Part shown: piece after piece, positions 43,021-51,789 of the stretch
Layout: each line of letters opens with the position of its first letter
Position numbering within the stretch: the stretch's first letter is position 1
Source: Anaerolineaceae bacterium
Lineage (GTDB): Bacteria > Chloroflexota > Anaerolineae > Aggregatilineales > Phototrophicaceae
Direction: 5' to 3'
Assembly (NCBI GenBank): GCA_002699585.1
Contig: PABP01000014.1
Location: forward strand, 310,001-374,000
Length of the DNA stretch: 64,000 bases
Position numbers and translations under genes: made by a program
Notes under the pieces: model-generated
Seen by the model: the letters and a program-made list of their open reading frames with translations, nothing else
What the model was told of the DNA's origin: nothing
The model's database searches: none

Positions 43021-43602
43021 ATGAGCATTTTTGACCTGGAAACCGAGCGACTTATCATCCGCGAGTATCAACGCGATGATCTGGAAGATCGGCGGCGGCA
43101 GGATGCGGAAATCTACGAGAACCAAACGGATGAAGAATCGGCCAAGTCCTGGTTGGAATGGACAATTTCGACCTACCGCGAACTGGCCACGCTCTATCAG
43201 CCACCTTATGGGGACTACGCCGTGACGCTCAAATCATCTGGGGAATTGATTGGCTCGGTGGGGTTGGTACACAGCATCATCCCCTGGGGTGTCTTCGACC
43301 CGGCAACGCCTGTGCAATTGCGCAATCTGGTATCGCCGGAGTTCGGACTGTACTGGGCGATTTTGCCATCCATGCAGGGCCAAGGCTATGCAACCGAGGC
43401 CGCAGCCGCCTTTGTGGATGCTATCTTCGAGAATCTGGGCGCGCGCTGTGTGGTTGCCACTACCGATTATGACAACCAGCCCTCGCAAAAAGTCATGGAG
43501 AAATTGGGCATGCTCGTCCAAAGCAACCCGCATGACGATCCGTTCTGGCTACAGGTGGTCGGCAAGATTGAGCATCCGCTGGTACGGGCACATTCATCGT
43601 AG
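43021..43602 (+). CDS. GNAT acetyltransferase (RimJ/RimL-like)
   Basis: The 193-residue protein has the RimJ/RimL-type GNAT fold. It begins FDLETERLIIREYQRDD, followed by the substrate strands and the acetyl-CoA loop in LYWAILPSMQGQGYATEAAAAFVDAIFENLG (Q-G-x-G-Y-A). The family ending is present in KVMEKLGMLVQSNPHDDPFW. It may acetylate a ribosomal protein, a peptide amine or a small molecule. GGAG lies before the ATG. It is inserted between the permease and its TIGR03943 partner, all on the same strand with gaps of 27-33 bases. Confidence 0.85.
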   Translation: MSIFDLETERLIIREYQRDDLEDRRRQDAEIYENQTDEESAKSWLEWTISTYRELATLYQPPYGDYAVTLKSSGELIGSVGLVHSIIPWGVFDPATPVQLRNLVSPEFGLYWAILPSMQGQGYATEAAAAFVDAIFENLGARCVVATTDYDNQPSQKVMEKLGMLVQSNPHDDPFWLQVVGKIEHPLVRAHSS

Positions 43603-43635
43603 GCACAATTGTCCATTGTTCGGGTAGAGTGATTC

Positions 43636-44412
43636 ATGGAAATTCGGGATTATAGCCAGCAAGCGAATATCGGTATCAAGCAGAATAACTGGCAAAACTG
43701 GCTGAAAAGCGCCGTTTTACTGGGCACGGGGCTGTATATGCTGGTACTGCTGCTGACGGGCAATATCGGCCATTACGTCAATGTGGCCAATCCGAGCATT
43801 TTGTGGCTCTCCTGGCTGACGGTACCCCTGCTGCTGAGCCTGGGTGGTTGGTCACTGTGGCGGACGCTCAAACCCGCACCACCGAGCGCTACCCCCGCCA
43901 ATCAGAGCCGCCTGACGACGACTGCCCTGGTGATCTGCACGCTGCCGCTGATCCTCGGTTTGCTACCCTCGCGGCCCTTAGGCGCGGACGCAATCAACGG
44001 CGGCGTCAATATCGCGCCCCTGGGCCTGACCAGCGGAACCAGTGTGAACATCGCACCAGAGGACCGTACCGTGCTCGATTGGCTGCGTGAATTTGGCCGC
44101 CTGGGCGATCCTACCGTGCTCAATGGCGAGACGGTCGATGTGATCGGCTTCGTCTATCGAGAACCGAATATGGCCGAAAATCAGTTCATGGTGGCACGCT
44201 TTACGATGAGCTGCTGTGTGGCCGATGCCTATGCGATTGGCCTGCCTGTGATTTACGAAGGCGCACCAGACCTGGCCGAAGGCAGTTGGGTACATATCCA
44301 GGGGACGCTGCAAGTTGGCACATTCCGCCCCGGCGACGATCCGCTGCCAATCATCACGCCGACGCTGGTCGAACCCACTGACGAACCGGATTCAGCATAT
44401 TTGTATTCGTAA
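43636..44412 (+). CDS. TIGR03943/DUF1980-like membrane protein, YraQ-family partner
   Basis: The 258-residue protein resembles the YcgQ/TIGR03943 family that co-occurs with DUF318 permeases. Two to three N-terminal membrane helices (about 24-46, 56-76, 92-110) lead to an OB-like domain. That domain has the family motif VDVIGFVYREPNMAENQFMVARFTMSCCVADAYAIGLPVIYEG, including the Cys-Cys pair, and GSWVHIQGTLQVGTF. It probably forms a complex with the 41971 permease in transport of metal or an arsenical, based on the known gene pairing. The C-terminus is Pro/Asp-rich. Confidence 0.8.
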   Translation: MEIRDYSQQANIGIKQNNWQNWLKSAVLLGTGLYMLVLLLTGNIGHYVNVANPSILWLSWLTVPLLLSLGGWSLWRTLKPAPPSATPANQSRLTTTALVICTLPLILGLLPSRPLGADAINGGVNIAPLGLTSGTSVNIAPEDRTVLDWLREFGRLGDPTVLNGETVDVIGFVYREPNMAENQFMVARFTMSCCVADAYAIGLPVIYEGAPDLAEGSWVHIQGTLQVGTFRPGDDPLPIITPTLVEPTDEPDSAYLYS

Positions 44413-44429
44413 AAAGCGGCGTCGCTGGT

Positions 44430-44480
44430 CTAGGGGATTGGCATGCCAATCCCAAGGACAAGACATGTCTTGCTCCTACG
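44430..44480. repeat. Tandem palindromic repeats in the permease operon gap
   Basis: GGGATTGGCATGCCAATCCC (44434-44453) is a perfect 20-base palindrome. It is followed at once by AGGA-CAAGACATGTCTTG-CTCCTACG (44455-44480), whose 14-base core is also a perfect palindrome. The GCATGC and ACATGT centres and the TAGGGG/CTCCTACG edges link it to the repeats at 7201, 51.8 and 58.27 kb. Confidence 0.7.
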
Positions 44481-44523
44481 AGCCTTTTTACCCTAATCGC
44501 ACATAGTCAACGGTAACGCAGGT

Positions 44524-45711
44524 ATGACAGAGACAAACAACAGCGACGGTATCGCCATCAGCCGCTTTGACCTGATTATCGGCACGGTAATTGCGCTGGT
44601 GCTGCTGGCGACTATCGGGCTGGCTATCCTCAGCGATCCCGGTCGCCAGGGGGCGATGGTCGCCTATTTAGCGCCGTATACGGGCAGCGCGCCCAATCTA
44701 TGGGTGGCCCCGGTCGATGACCCCAGCGCCGCCCGTCAGCTATCGGACGTGACGATTGGGGTTTTCGACTTTGACGTCAGCGCCGATGGCAAGTTCATTG
44801 CGTATGCCGCCCGCGATGGGGAATCTCTATTTAATGATATTTACCTGGTTAACGTGCAAACGGGCCAAACGGAGCGCGTCACAAGCTGCCAGGAAGAAGA
44901 AGCCGATTGCACCACCCCGGCTTTCCGGCCAACAGGCGACCTGATCGCCTATGCGCGTGTCGATACCAATATCAGCGTACCGGGTGTGGGACCGGGTGCG
45001 CAGCGCATCTGGCTGGTCGATATTCGGCAGAAGCCCTATGCCAACCAGCCGCTGTCTGGCAATTCGCAGATCATCGGCCACTCGCCACAGTGGGCCGGGG
45101 ACGGGCGCAGCATCGTCTTTTTCAGCAGCGATATCGGCAACCCAGGTGTGATGTTCTATACCTATGCGCCCCAGGAGGGACAACAATCCTTGCTGCTGCT
45201 GCCAAGTGAAGCCGGGGATGTCGGTACACTTTCTTCAGATGGGAACACGCTGGTCTATCCCGTATTTGGGGATGGCATCAACAACTTTAACCGCGTGCTC
45301 AATCTGATTGATACCACCTCCCCCAGTGATGACCTCGAACCGGAGGTGCTCACGCTGGAGGATGCCGTCGTCGATGACGCCACCGCCAATTTCCACCCGG
45401 ATGGGACGAAGCTGGTCATTGAGCGGCGCTATACCGATGGCGACCAGCGCACCAACGGCTACCAACTCTACGAGATGGCTATCGACAGTGGGCAAGTGGC
45501 GCCCCTGGTGGTCGATGGACGTTATCAGCATGGGTTGGCCCAATGGAATGCCAATGGCGATCAGATCGTATTCCAGCGAGTGCGCCTGGAAAATGACGAT
45601 GGCAGCCCCGCCATCAGCACCAACCCGGAAGTATGGGTGCTGAACATGGAAAGCCGCGATCTGATACAGATTTCAGGCAATGGGTTTTTGCCGCAGTGGG
45701 TCTTGCCTTAG
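44524..45711 (+). CDS. Membrane-anchored TolB/WD40-like propeller protein
   Basis: The 395-residue protein has one N-terminal membrane helix (about 16-38) and then a six- to seven-bladed TolB-like propeller. Repeated S-A/P-D-G-K-x-I-A-Y motifs are seen at VSADGKFIAYAARDG, FRPTGDLIAYARV, WAGDGRSIVFFSS, LSSDGNTLVYPVF, FHPDGTKLVIERR and WNANGDQIVFQRV. These bind peptides or sense envelope state in TolB-like proteins. It may belong to the permease run but is separated from it by a ~110-base repeat-bearing gap. A bidirectional terminator follows. Confidence 0.8.
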   Translation: MTETNNSDGIAISRFDLIIGTVIALVLLATIGLAILSDPGRQGAMVAYLAPYTGSAPNLWVAPVDDPSAARQLSDVTIGVFDFDVSADGKFIAYAARDGESLFNDIYLVNVQTGQTERVTSCQEEEADCTTPAFRPTGDLIAYARVDTNISVPGVGPGAQRIWLVDIRQKPYANQPLSGNSQIIGHSPQWAGDGRSIVFFSSDIGNPGVMFYTYAPQEGQQSLLLLPSEAGDVGTLSSDGNTLVYPVFGDGINNFNRVLNLIDTTSPSDDLEPEVLTLEDAVVDDATANFHPDGTKLVIERRYTDGDQRTNGYQLYEMAIDSGQVAPLVVDGRYQHGLAQWNANGDQIVFQRVRLENDDGSPAISTNPEVWVLNMESRDLIQISGNGFLPQWVLP

Positions 45712-45716
45712 ACAAC

Positions 45717-45744
45717 AAAAAACGCCCCGTAGATGGGGCGTTTT
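45717..45744. terminator. Bidirectional terminator between convergent genes
   Basis: AAAACGCCCC and GGGGCGTTTT form a 10-bp stem around GTAGAT (45719-45744), with T-runs on both strands. It ends the TolB-like gene and the convergent HEAT/Yip1 gene. Confidence 0.85.
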
Positions 45745-45766
45745 GATTTAGAGAACTGGTAGCCAT

Positions 45767-47068
45767 TTACATGCCCGAAGACATGCCCATCGCTAGATTG
45801 CTGAATAAGCTGCCCGCAACTGCACTGAATAAGAAGGCACAACCACAAGCGACAACGACCATCATGATGCTGCTGATGAATAGCGAAACACAGCCTTTGC
45901 CGGCACCAAATTCATAGGTTTCCCCCAGGATTTTACTGTAGAAAATCAGAACGACGATAGAGAAAATCCAACTGATGAGCTGCATGACATTGAGTGCATC
46001 TTCAAGGCTACGTTCGACAGCGATCTGCTGGTCAAAGCTACCATCGACCGTGCTGACAAGATCGCTCATGCCACGCATCAGGAAGAAAAACATCACACCC
46101 AGCACCAGCGCCTGGACGAAGTTTATGATCGACAAGAATGGCGTCATCTTATGGATCAGCTTACGGAAGCTACCCATACCGCTCATGAAGTTGGTCGAAA
46201 CAAAGTGAACAACCCCATACCAGAATAAAATGCCAATGATACTGAACACGCCCGTTGACAGGCCGGACAACAGCAAACCAGGAATGCTCGGGTTGCTGAC
46301 TTGATTAAACAACAGTTTCATATCTTCGACGGTCTGCATGTCGTAGTATGAGGAGCTATCCTGCATATAGATGTTCATCATATTGATGAGCATGTCACCA
46401 AACAGGCGAGAAATGAGCAGACCACCTACAAATACAATGATCGCAATCACCAGACCATACGTCGCTAGGTCAGCAAGGGCGGTTTCCCAGGTAATGCCAT
46501 CATCAGCCACATCATTGGCTGCACTGTACATCAACTCGTCGATGGCTTCGTCTTTGGGCAAGCCCATGACCTCGGCAGCCAGGGTGGTTGTGTATTCATC
46601 GTTGGCCAGATTGGGGTTAATGTGTAGAGCTTTGCGCAGTTCGGCAGCGGCCATGTCGTTTTTGCCCGACATGGAGAAGTTCATAGCCCGGTCAACCAGC
46701 CCTTTGGCGCGTTTTTCCGCCGCAGCGCTGACTGGCTCCATCCGCTTGTTTTTCTTCTTCTTGCGCGTTAGGTCGCCAATGCTGGCAGCGGCATCGGTCA
46801 TCTCGTATTCGGGGCCATCCGCCCCAAGACGAGCATCACCAACGGTGGCGTCATCAATGACAAAAGGGGCTACTTTTTGCTGCTTGCTGCGGATATAACG
46901 GCCCGCTTTGAGAGCCATCTCACGGACCTCAGGGTCATGATCGTTTTTGTGGATTAACGCCAACTGTGTTAGCAGCGAAGGATCTTCTGTACGGGCGATC
47001 TCTTTAATAGCCCGGATGCGATCCTTAGGGTCTGAGCTGTGCAGCAGTTCCAGGATGTCGTCGTACAT
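45767..47068 (-). CDS. HEAT-repeat plus Yip1-like membrane protein
   Basis: The 433-residue protein joins several parts. The N-terminal ~70 residues form HEAT/PBS-lyase-like helices (DILELLHSSDPKDRIRAIKEIARTEDP...DPEVREMALKAGRYI). A Lys-rich linker (KKKKNK) and a TPR-like helix pair (AMNFSMSGKNDMAAAELRKALHINPNLA) follow. The C-terminal ~230 residues have five membrane helices in the Yip1-domain pattern (GLLLSGLSTGVFSIIGILFWYGVVHFVS and a cluster of short helices). Yip1-family proteins are membrane scaffolds of unknown bacterial role. GAGG precedes the ATG. It may be transcribed with the ThpR operon upstream, but an ~89-base gap separates them. Confidence 0.8.
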   Translation of the reverse strand: MYDDILELLHSSDPKDRIRAIKEIARTEDPSLLTQLALIHKNDHDPEVREMALKAGRYIRSKQQKVAPFVIDDATVGDARLGADGPEYEMTDAAASIGDLTRKKKKNKRMEPVSAAAEKRAKGLVDRAMNFSMSGKNDMAAAELRKALHINPNLANDEYTTTLAAEVMGLPKDEAIDELMYSAANDVADDGITWETALADLATYGLVIAIIVFVGGLLISRLFGDMLINMMNIYMQDSSSYYDMQTVEDMKLLFNQVSNPSIPGLLLSGLSTGVFSIIGILFWYGVVHFVSTNFMSGMGSFRKLIHKMTPFLSIINFVQALVLGVMFFFLMRGMSDLVSTVDGSFDQQIAVERSLEDALNVMQLISWIFSIVVLIFYSKILGETYEFGAGKGCVSLFISSIMMVVVACGCAFLFSAVAGSLFSNLAMGMSSGM

Positions 47069-47157
47069 GGTTGCCTCGTAACTCGGATTACTTATAAAAC
47101 TAGTTTATGGTGAAAAACGCGCTTTATTCCTTAAGGGCGGGGCCAATATTACCCTTG

Positions 47158-47688
47158 CTAACGGGCTTCCAACCGATGGCGCACGGTATAGACAGCCCCA
47201 CGCGGCCCCAACTGACTTTCATAGAGTATCACAGATTTTGCAGTAAATGGATCATAAGCCAATGGCGTGTGGGCCTGCATATATTCGGCGACCGCGGCGG
47301 GGTCCGGCGGCATACGGAAACGGGCTAAAGTCACATGCGGATGGAAGGGGCGCGTCTCTGGCACGTAGCCTGTCGTTTGCAGGGCCGTACTCAATTGCTC
47401 ATACAGATTTAAAAGCGCCTGGTCGTGCTCGACTCCGGCCCACAGCACGCGCGCTTGCCTGCGCGGCGGGAAGGTCCCCAGCCCTTTGGTTTGTAAATTT
47501 AGTTCTGGCAGCTGAATGCCTTCCAGGGCGGCAATCACCGGTTTAAGGGATGCCTCCCCTAAAAAATGCAGGGTGATATGCATCTGGTCCGGTTGGGTCC
47601 AGCGGGCGGACGTCAGGCCTTGTTGCAAACGTTGCAATTTCTCTTTATCTGCTTCGGGAATATCAATGGCGAGGAAAAGGCGCGGCAT
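47158..47688 (-). CDS. thpR: RNA 2',3'-cyclic phosphodiesterase (2H family)
   Basis: The 176-residue protein is a LigT/ThpR-type 2H phosphoesterase that opens 2',3'-cyclic phosphates on RNA. The two catalytic HxTx motifs are present at HITL (37-40) and HVTL (118-121), spaced about 80 residues as usual, with RLFLAID at the start and FHPHVTLARFR around the second. The start has GGAGT immediately upstream, located in the tail of the preceding gene. It is the last gene of a three-gene operon (49327-47158) with five-base gaps. Confidence 0.93.
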   Translation of the reverse strand: MPRLFLAIDIPEADKEKLQRLQQGLTSARWTQPDQMHITLHFLGEASLKPVIAALEGIQLPELNLQTKGLGTFPPRRQARVLWAGVEHDQALLNLYEQLSTALQTTGYVPETRPFHPHVTLARFRMPPDPAAVAEYMQAHTPLAYDPFTAKSVILYESQLGPRGAVYTVRHRLEAR

Positions 47689-47693
47689 CGGTG

Positions 47694-48731
47694 TTACTCC
47701 AAATCGTAGTGGGTAATCAGCACATCCCCCACTGATTGTACCGCACCCGCTTGCAGCCTTTCAGCGACAGCCTCGTGGATGGTACGACCATAGGCATCGT
47801 CAGTTGTCAGCACCCAGACTGTAGACTGATCCCGTAATCGGCGCACGACATTATAAATCTGGGGCGGTGTAAAGCGGCGCCAGCCGAGGTCAACGGCGAT
47901 GCCATCGAGCAAACCCACCTGCCGATCATAGTAGATCAGCGGATGGTCATCTGGCAGGGCATAAAGGGCCGGGGCGCGTACAGCGCGTGTGTCAGCAGTC
48001 GCCTGCGCCAGGGATTGCCAATCGGGTTGGGGCTGAGCCAGGGTGGCGATGAGCAGCGGCGCAACGGTAACGGCTAGCAAAACAGCGATCAGTAGATAAC
48101 GCCACAGTTGGCTGGCCTGGGTCCGCAGCCAGGGTAGCATGCCATAGCAAATGTGCAGCAGCAGAATCAACCAGCCGACCCAGCCCGTCAGCAGCATAGC
48201 CAGGGTTGGCAGCAGGTAGAGCAGCATACGTCCCAAAGAAGGCGACTGTCGCCAGCGGAGGAAGAGCAGCGTGCTCCATAGGCTGAGAGCCAGCATCAGC
48301 GCTGAGGGTCCCAGGCGCAGCATCGGCCCAGGGATGAGCAGCACAGCCGCAGCGGCCACCAGCATCAGACGATAAGGCGTGTTTTTGAGCAATTGAGCGA
48401 GGGCGACCAGGGCCAACAGACCGCTGAGGACGTTCGGCAAGCGCAGCACAAGTTGCGACTCGCCAAAGATGAGCGCCCAGGCGTTCAGCAGCGGGGGGTA
48501 CAGCGGCCAGATGTCGGCGCGACGGGTCCATACTTGCTGGAAATCCGCCAGCAGGGCACGCAGGGCCATACTCACCCCGGCATCTAGATCGGGCACATCG
48601 TGGGGGTAAATTTGCCAGATGAGGTGGGTTTCGGCGGCGTTGAGGCTGATGACGTTAGCTAACACCAGCGCGATGACACCCGTCAGCAGCAACAGTGCCA
48701 GCAGGGGCCATCGACGCGGGTATTGCGGCAT
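47694..48731 (-). CDS. Polytopic membrane protein, GT39-like
   Basis: The 345-residue protein has seven to eight hydrophobic helices over the first ~235 residues and a ~110-residue soluble C-terminus. After the first helix lies a region (DVPDLDAGVSMALRALLADFQQVWTRRADIWPLYPPLLNAWALIF) that recalls the loop of GT-C enzymes, but the clear Asp-Glu pair of 2089 and 27558 is absent. The soluble end includes DYAYGRTIHEAVAERL-type segments. It may be a shortened or degenerate glycosyltransferase. It is the middle gene of the ThpR operon, five bases after the 48737 stop. Confidence 0.65.
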   Translation of the reverse strand: MPQYPRRWPLLALLLLTGVIALVLANVISLNAAETHLIWQIYPHDVPDLDAGVSMALRALLADFQQVWTRRADIWPLYPPLLNAWALIFGESQLVLRLPNVLSGLLALVALAQLLKNTPYRLMLVAAAAVLLIPGPMLRLGPSALMLALSLWSTLLFLRWRQSPSLGRMLLYLLPTLAMLLTGWVGWLILLLHICYGMLPWLRTQASQLWRYLLIAVLLAVTVAPLLIATLAQPQPDWQSLAQATADTRAVRAPALYALPDDHPLIYYDRQVGLLDGIAVDLGWRRFTPPQIYNVVRRLRDQSTVWVLTTDDAYGRTIHEAVAERLQAGAVQSVGDVLITHYDLE

Positions 48732-48736
48732 GCGGT

Positions 48737-49327
48737 TTATTCCTTTTCAGGCGGGGTGCTGTAAAGCCACCAGTATTCATCCGTCGGGTACATGGGCGCG
48801 AGCGCTTCATCCCAGATGAAATCACTCTTGGTGACGATGCTGCGCAGGGCGGCATCAGCTTCTTTGAGCCTGTCGTTGACGACCTGGCTTTCAATATGCA
48901 GCCCGGGCATCACGCCCAATAGTTCTTCGACGATGGTGCGCTTGAGCGCTTCCGGCTTGTAAAGGTGCGGGCACTGGCCAGGATTTTCCCGGCATTCCCG
49001 GAAGAAGACCAGCATACTCTTGAGGCGTGATTCGGCTTCCCACAGCAATTTTTCTTCATAATGGGCGAACCACTCGCGCTGCACCTGGTTATGGAGCGCA
49101 GTTGCTTTTTCCAGGTTTTCGCGTTGCTTATCGCTCATGCTACTATCCAGCATATGCAGGCGACGCAGGCGCATCACCAGCGCGCCGATAGTCAGGCTGG
49201 GCATGCTATTGAAGAATCCGCCGCCGGTGCTGCCATATAGCTGGCTGCCGCGTACGTATTCCGACAAACCCTCTGCCATGGCGAGCGCCTCTTTGAGGTC
49301 GGTTTCCATACTATATTGTGTTGACAT
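48737..49327 (-). CDS. Helical protein of unknown function
   Basis: The 196-residue protein is almost entirely helical, with no signal or membrane segment. It begins MSTQYSMETDLKEALAMAEGLSEYVRGSQLYG, has two Arg/Leu-rich helices (LVMRLRRLHMLDSSMSDKQRENLEKATALHNQVQREW) and a conserved-looking CRENPGQCPHLYK segment. It ends in an acidic tryptophan-rich stretch (DEYWWLYSTPPEKE). I do not recognise the family. AAGGAG about 13 bases before the ATG at 49327 supports this start; the frame opens at 49360. It leads the operon with the GT39-like and ThpR genes. Confidence 0.7.
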   Translation of the reverse strand: MSTQYSMETDLKEALAMAEGLSEYVRGSQLYGSTGGGFFNSMPSLTIGALVMRLRRLHMLDSSMSDKQRENLEKATALHNQVQREWFAHYEEKLLWEAESRLKSMLVFFRECRENPGQCPHLYKPEALKRTIVEELLGVMPGLHIESQVVNDRLKEADAALRSIVTKSDFIWDEALAPMYPTDEYWWLYSTPPEKE

Positions 49328-49579
49328 GGGGCACCCTCTCCTTGTGATAGGTGTGGTCATATCTGCCGATTATTGTATCACGCAACCAGGGTCGACATCG
49401 GCTTTTGCCAGCAGGTTGTTCAGGCTTTGTTCACAATTACGGCCTATACTGGACGGTATTCAAACGAAGTTTATACAGACCAAAGAAACAGATCGCCATC
49501 TTCGGATGCAGCATGCTGCGTCTCTACGGAAGTAATCATTACAACGTCATATTCCTATTTGGAGAGGTTAAGACCCCTT

Positions 49580-51637
49580 ATGCGAAAGATTGCCTTACTG
49601 ATACTGGTCCTGGCTGTTGTCCTGATCGGCGTCGTGCTGCTGCCGACGCTGGCCCAGGGTGATAACCCGGAAGACCTCTATGTTGGGACGGTCGCGGCCC
49701 CGGCCTTCCCCGATGATGTCGAATGGCTGAACGTCGATGCGCCGCTGACGCTGGATGGCCTGCGCGGCAAAATCATCCTGCTTGACTTCTGGACATACGG
49801 CTGCATCAACTGCATCCACATGATCCCGGTGATACAGCAGATCGAGGAAACCTTCCCGGACGAAGTGGTGGTCATTGGCGTACACAGCGCCAAGTTCCTC
49901 AACGAGGGCGAGACAGAGAACATCAGTCAGATTGTGCAGCGCTATAATCTGCATCACCCGGTCATCAACGACGATGAATTTGAAGTATGGCGCAGTTTCG
50001 GTGCCAGTGCATGGCCGACCTTCGCCATCGTCGACCCGCGCGGCAATATGGTCGCGCTGCAAGCTGGCGAAGTGCCCTTTGAAGCCTTTGAGCGCTATAT
50101 CAGCGGCATGATTGACTACTATGACAGCCTGGGCACAGACGAGATCGATCGCACGCCGCTGGAACTGGCCCTAGAAGGCGCATCCGACCCAGGCACGCCG
50201 CTGCGCTTCCCTGGCAAAGTGCTGGCTGACCCGGATGGCAATCGCCTGTTTATTGCAGATAGCAACCATCACCGCATTGTCGTCGCTGACTTGACCACCT
50301 ACGAAGTCCTGAGCGTGATTGGCGATGGCCAGCGGGGCTTTGTCGATGGGGAATACAACGAGGTACGCTTCGACCAGCCGCAGGGCATGGCCCTGGGCGA
50401 TGGCTGGCTGTACGTGGCTGATGTGAACAATCATGCGATCCGCGTGGTGGACCTGGAAGCTCAGAAAGTGCGCACCATTGCCGGTAACGGCATCATGGGT
50501 ACATCTTTAGCCCCATTCGGGACGGCCTTTAATGCCCCGCGCGAGGTGCCACTGCGCAGCCCGTGGGATGTCGAACTCAGCCCCGATGGCGAGACGCTAT
50601 ACATTGCGATGGCGGGTATGCACCAGATATGGTCTATGAACCTGGCCACTGACAGCCTGCAAGCCAGCATTGGCAATGGCCGCGAAGCCCAGTTCAACGC
50701 GCGCCTGTCGAACAGTGAATTGGCCCAACCCAGCGGCCTGTTCCTGACGGGCGACCTGCTCTACTTCGCTGACAGCGAAAGCAGCACGATTCGCGTGGCT
50801 GACCTGGCCAATGATTCGGTCGCCGCCGTGGCCGGGACACCCAACAACGACCTGTTCGATTTCGGCGACATCGACGGCGAATACACGGTCAACCGCTTGC
50901 AGCACCCGCTGGGCGTCACCGGAACCGCTGATGGCAGCCAGATTTATATCGCCGATACCTACAACAGCAAGATCAAGCTATACGACCCGGAAACACAGGA
51001 GACAAACACCCTATTCGGTCAGACGGGCAACGGCGGCTATCGCGATGGGGGTGCCGATGTGGCTGCCTTCGATGAACCGGGTGGCCTGGATTACGTTGAC
51101 GGCACGCTGTACGTGGCCGATACCAACAACCACGTCATCCGTGTGATTGACCTGGAAGCAGAAACTGTCGAAACGGTGACGTTCCCCAACCCGGAAGCGC
51201 TGGTGATCGACAGCAACAGCGTGACTGTCGTGGGGGGCAACGCAGCCGAGGGTGGCACCATTGAACTGGATTCGCAGACCATCGCAGCAGGTGATGGTGA
51301 GTTGGTCATGACACTGGTACTACCAGAAGGCTACAAGATTAACACGTTGACCAGCAGCGTTTTAGAAGCCAACAGCGACAGCGAAGCGGTCACATTTACA
51401 GAGAACGCAGTCGCGGTTGAGGACACGACCGTCAGCATGGCGGCGAACTTTGCCGAAGGCGAAGCAACGGTCAGCCTGGAACTGGACGTGTTCTATTGCG
51501 AAGTCGAGAATGAAACGGTTTGCTTGATCGAACGGGCGGCGTTCGAACTGCCGGTGACAGTTAGCGAGGATGGCAGCGAGGGCATCGCCATTGAACATAG
51601 CATCACCCTGCCGGAGAACATCAGCCAGGGGTTGTAG
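49580..51637 (+). CDS. Exported thioredoxin-like/NHL-repeat protein (NHLRC2-like)
   Basis: The 685-residue protein has a signal-like hydrophobic start (MRKIALLILVLAVVLIGVVLLP). A thioredoxin-like domain of the TlpA/NHLRC2 type follows, with active site WTYGCINCIHM (Cys75, Cys78). Next comes a six-bladed NHL beta-propeller made of VLADPDGNRLFIADSNHHRIVV-type blades, repeated every ~55 residues up to about 510. The last ~150 residues are a beta-sandwich-like C-terminus rich in Glu and Thr. This mirrors the human NHLRC2 layout and related bacterial proteins. A redox or signalling role on the outer side of the membrane is inferred. GGAGAGG precedes the ATG; the frame is open from 49373. Confidence 0.9.
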   Translation: MRKIALLILVLAVVLIGVVLLPTLAQGDNPEDLYVGTVAAPAFPDDVEWLNVDAPLTLDGLRGKIILLDFWTYGCINCIHMIPVIQQIEETFPDEVVVIGVHSAKFLNEGETENISQIVQRYNLHHPVINDDEFEVWRSFGASAWPTFAIVDPRGNMVALQAGEVPFEAFERYISGMIDYYDSLGTDEIDRTPLELALEGASDPGTPLRFPGKVLADPDGNRLFIADSNHHRIVVADLTTYEVLSVIGDGQRGFVDGEYNEVRFDQPQGMALGDGWLYVADVNNHAIRVVDLEAQKVRTIAGNGIMGTSLAPFGTAFNAPREVPLRSPWDVELSPDGETLYIAMAGMHQIWSMNLATDSLQASIGNGREAQFNARLSNSELAQPSGLFLTGDLLYFADSESSTIRVADLANDSVAAVAGTPNNDLFDFGDIDGEYTVNRLQHPLGVTGTADGSQIYIADTYNSKIKLYDPETQETNTLFGQTGNGGYRDGGADVAAFDEPGGLDYVDGTLYVADTNNHVIRVIDLEAETVETVTFPNPEALVIDSNSVTVVGGNAAEGGTIELDSQTIAAGDGELVMTLVLPEGYKINTLTSSVLEANSDSEAVTFTENAVAVEDTTVSMAANFAEGEATVSLELDVFYCEVENETVCLIERAAFELPVTVSEDGSEGIAIEHSITLPENISQGL

Positions 51638-51638
51638 A

Positions 51639-51752
51639 CAAGACCCCCATCCTCAGTCCTTGCCCCGAAGGAGGAAGGATATCTTTCTTCAACCATAATA
51701 GCCCGTAAAAGTCCCCTCTCCTTCGGGGAGGGGATTTAGGGGTGGGGTCTTG
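51639..51752. repeat. MITE-like palindromic element, ~114 bases
   Basis: The left end CAAGACCCCCATCCT and the inverted right end AGGGGTGGGGTCTTG differ at only two or three positions. The wider arms (~41 bases each, including CCCCGAAGGA) pair at roughly three quarters of positions. It lies two bases after the NHLRC2-like stop, and no coding frame is present inside. The GAGGGG-type sequence recalls widespread nonautonomous palindromic elements. Confidence 0.65.
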
Positions 51753-51789
51753 AAAAGCTCCCCGAACAGTAACGTTGCCAACAAAAAAC

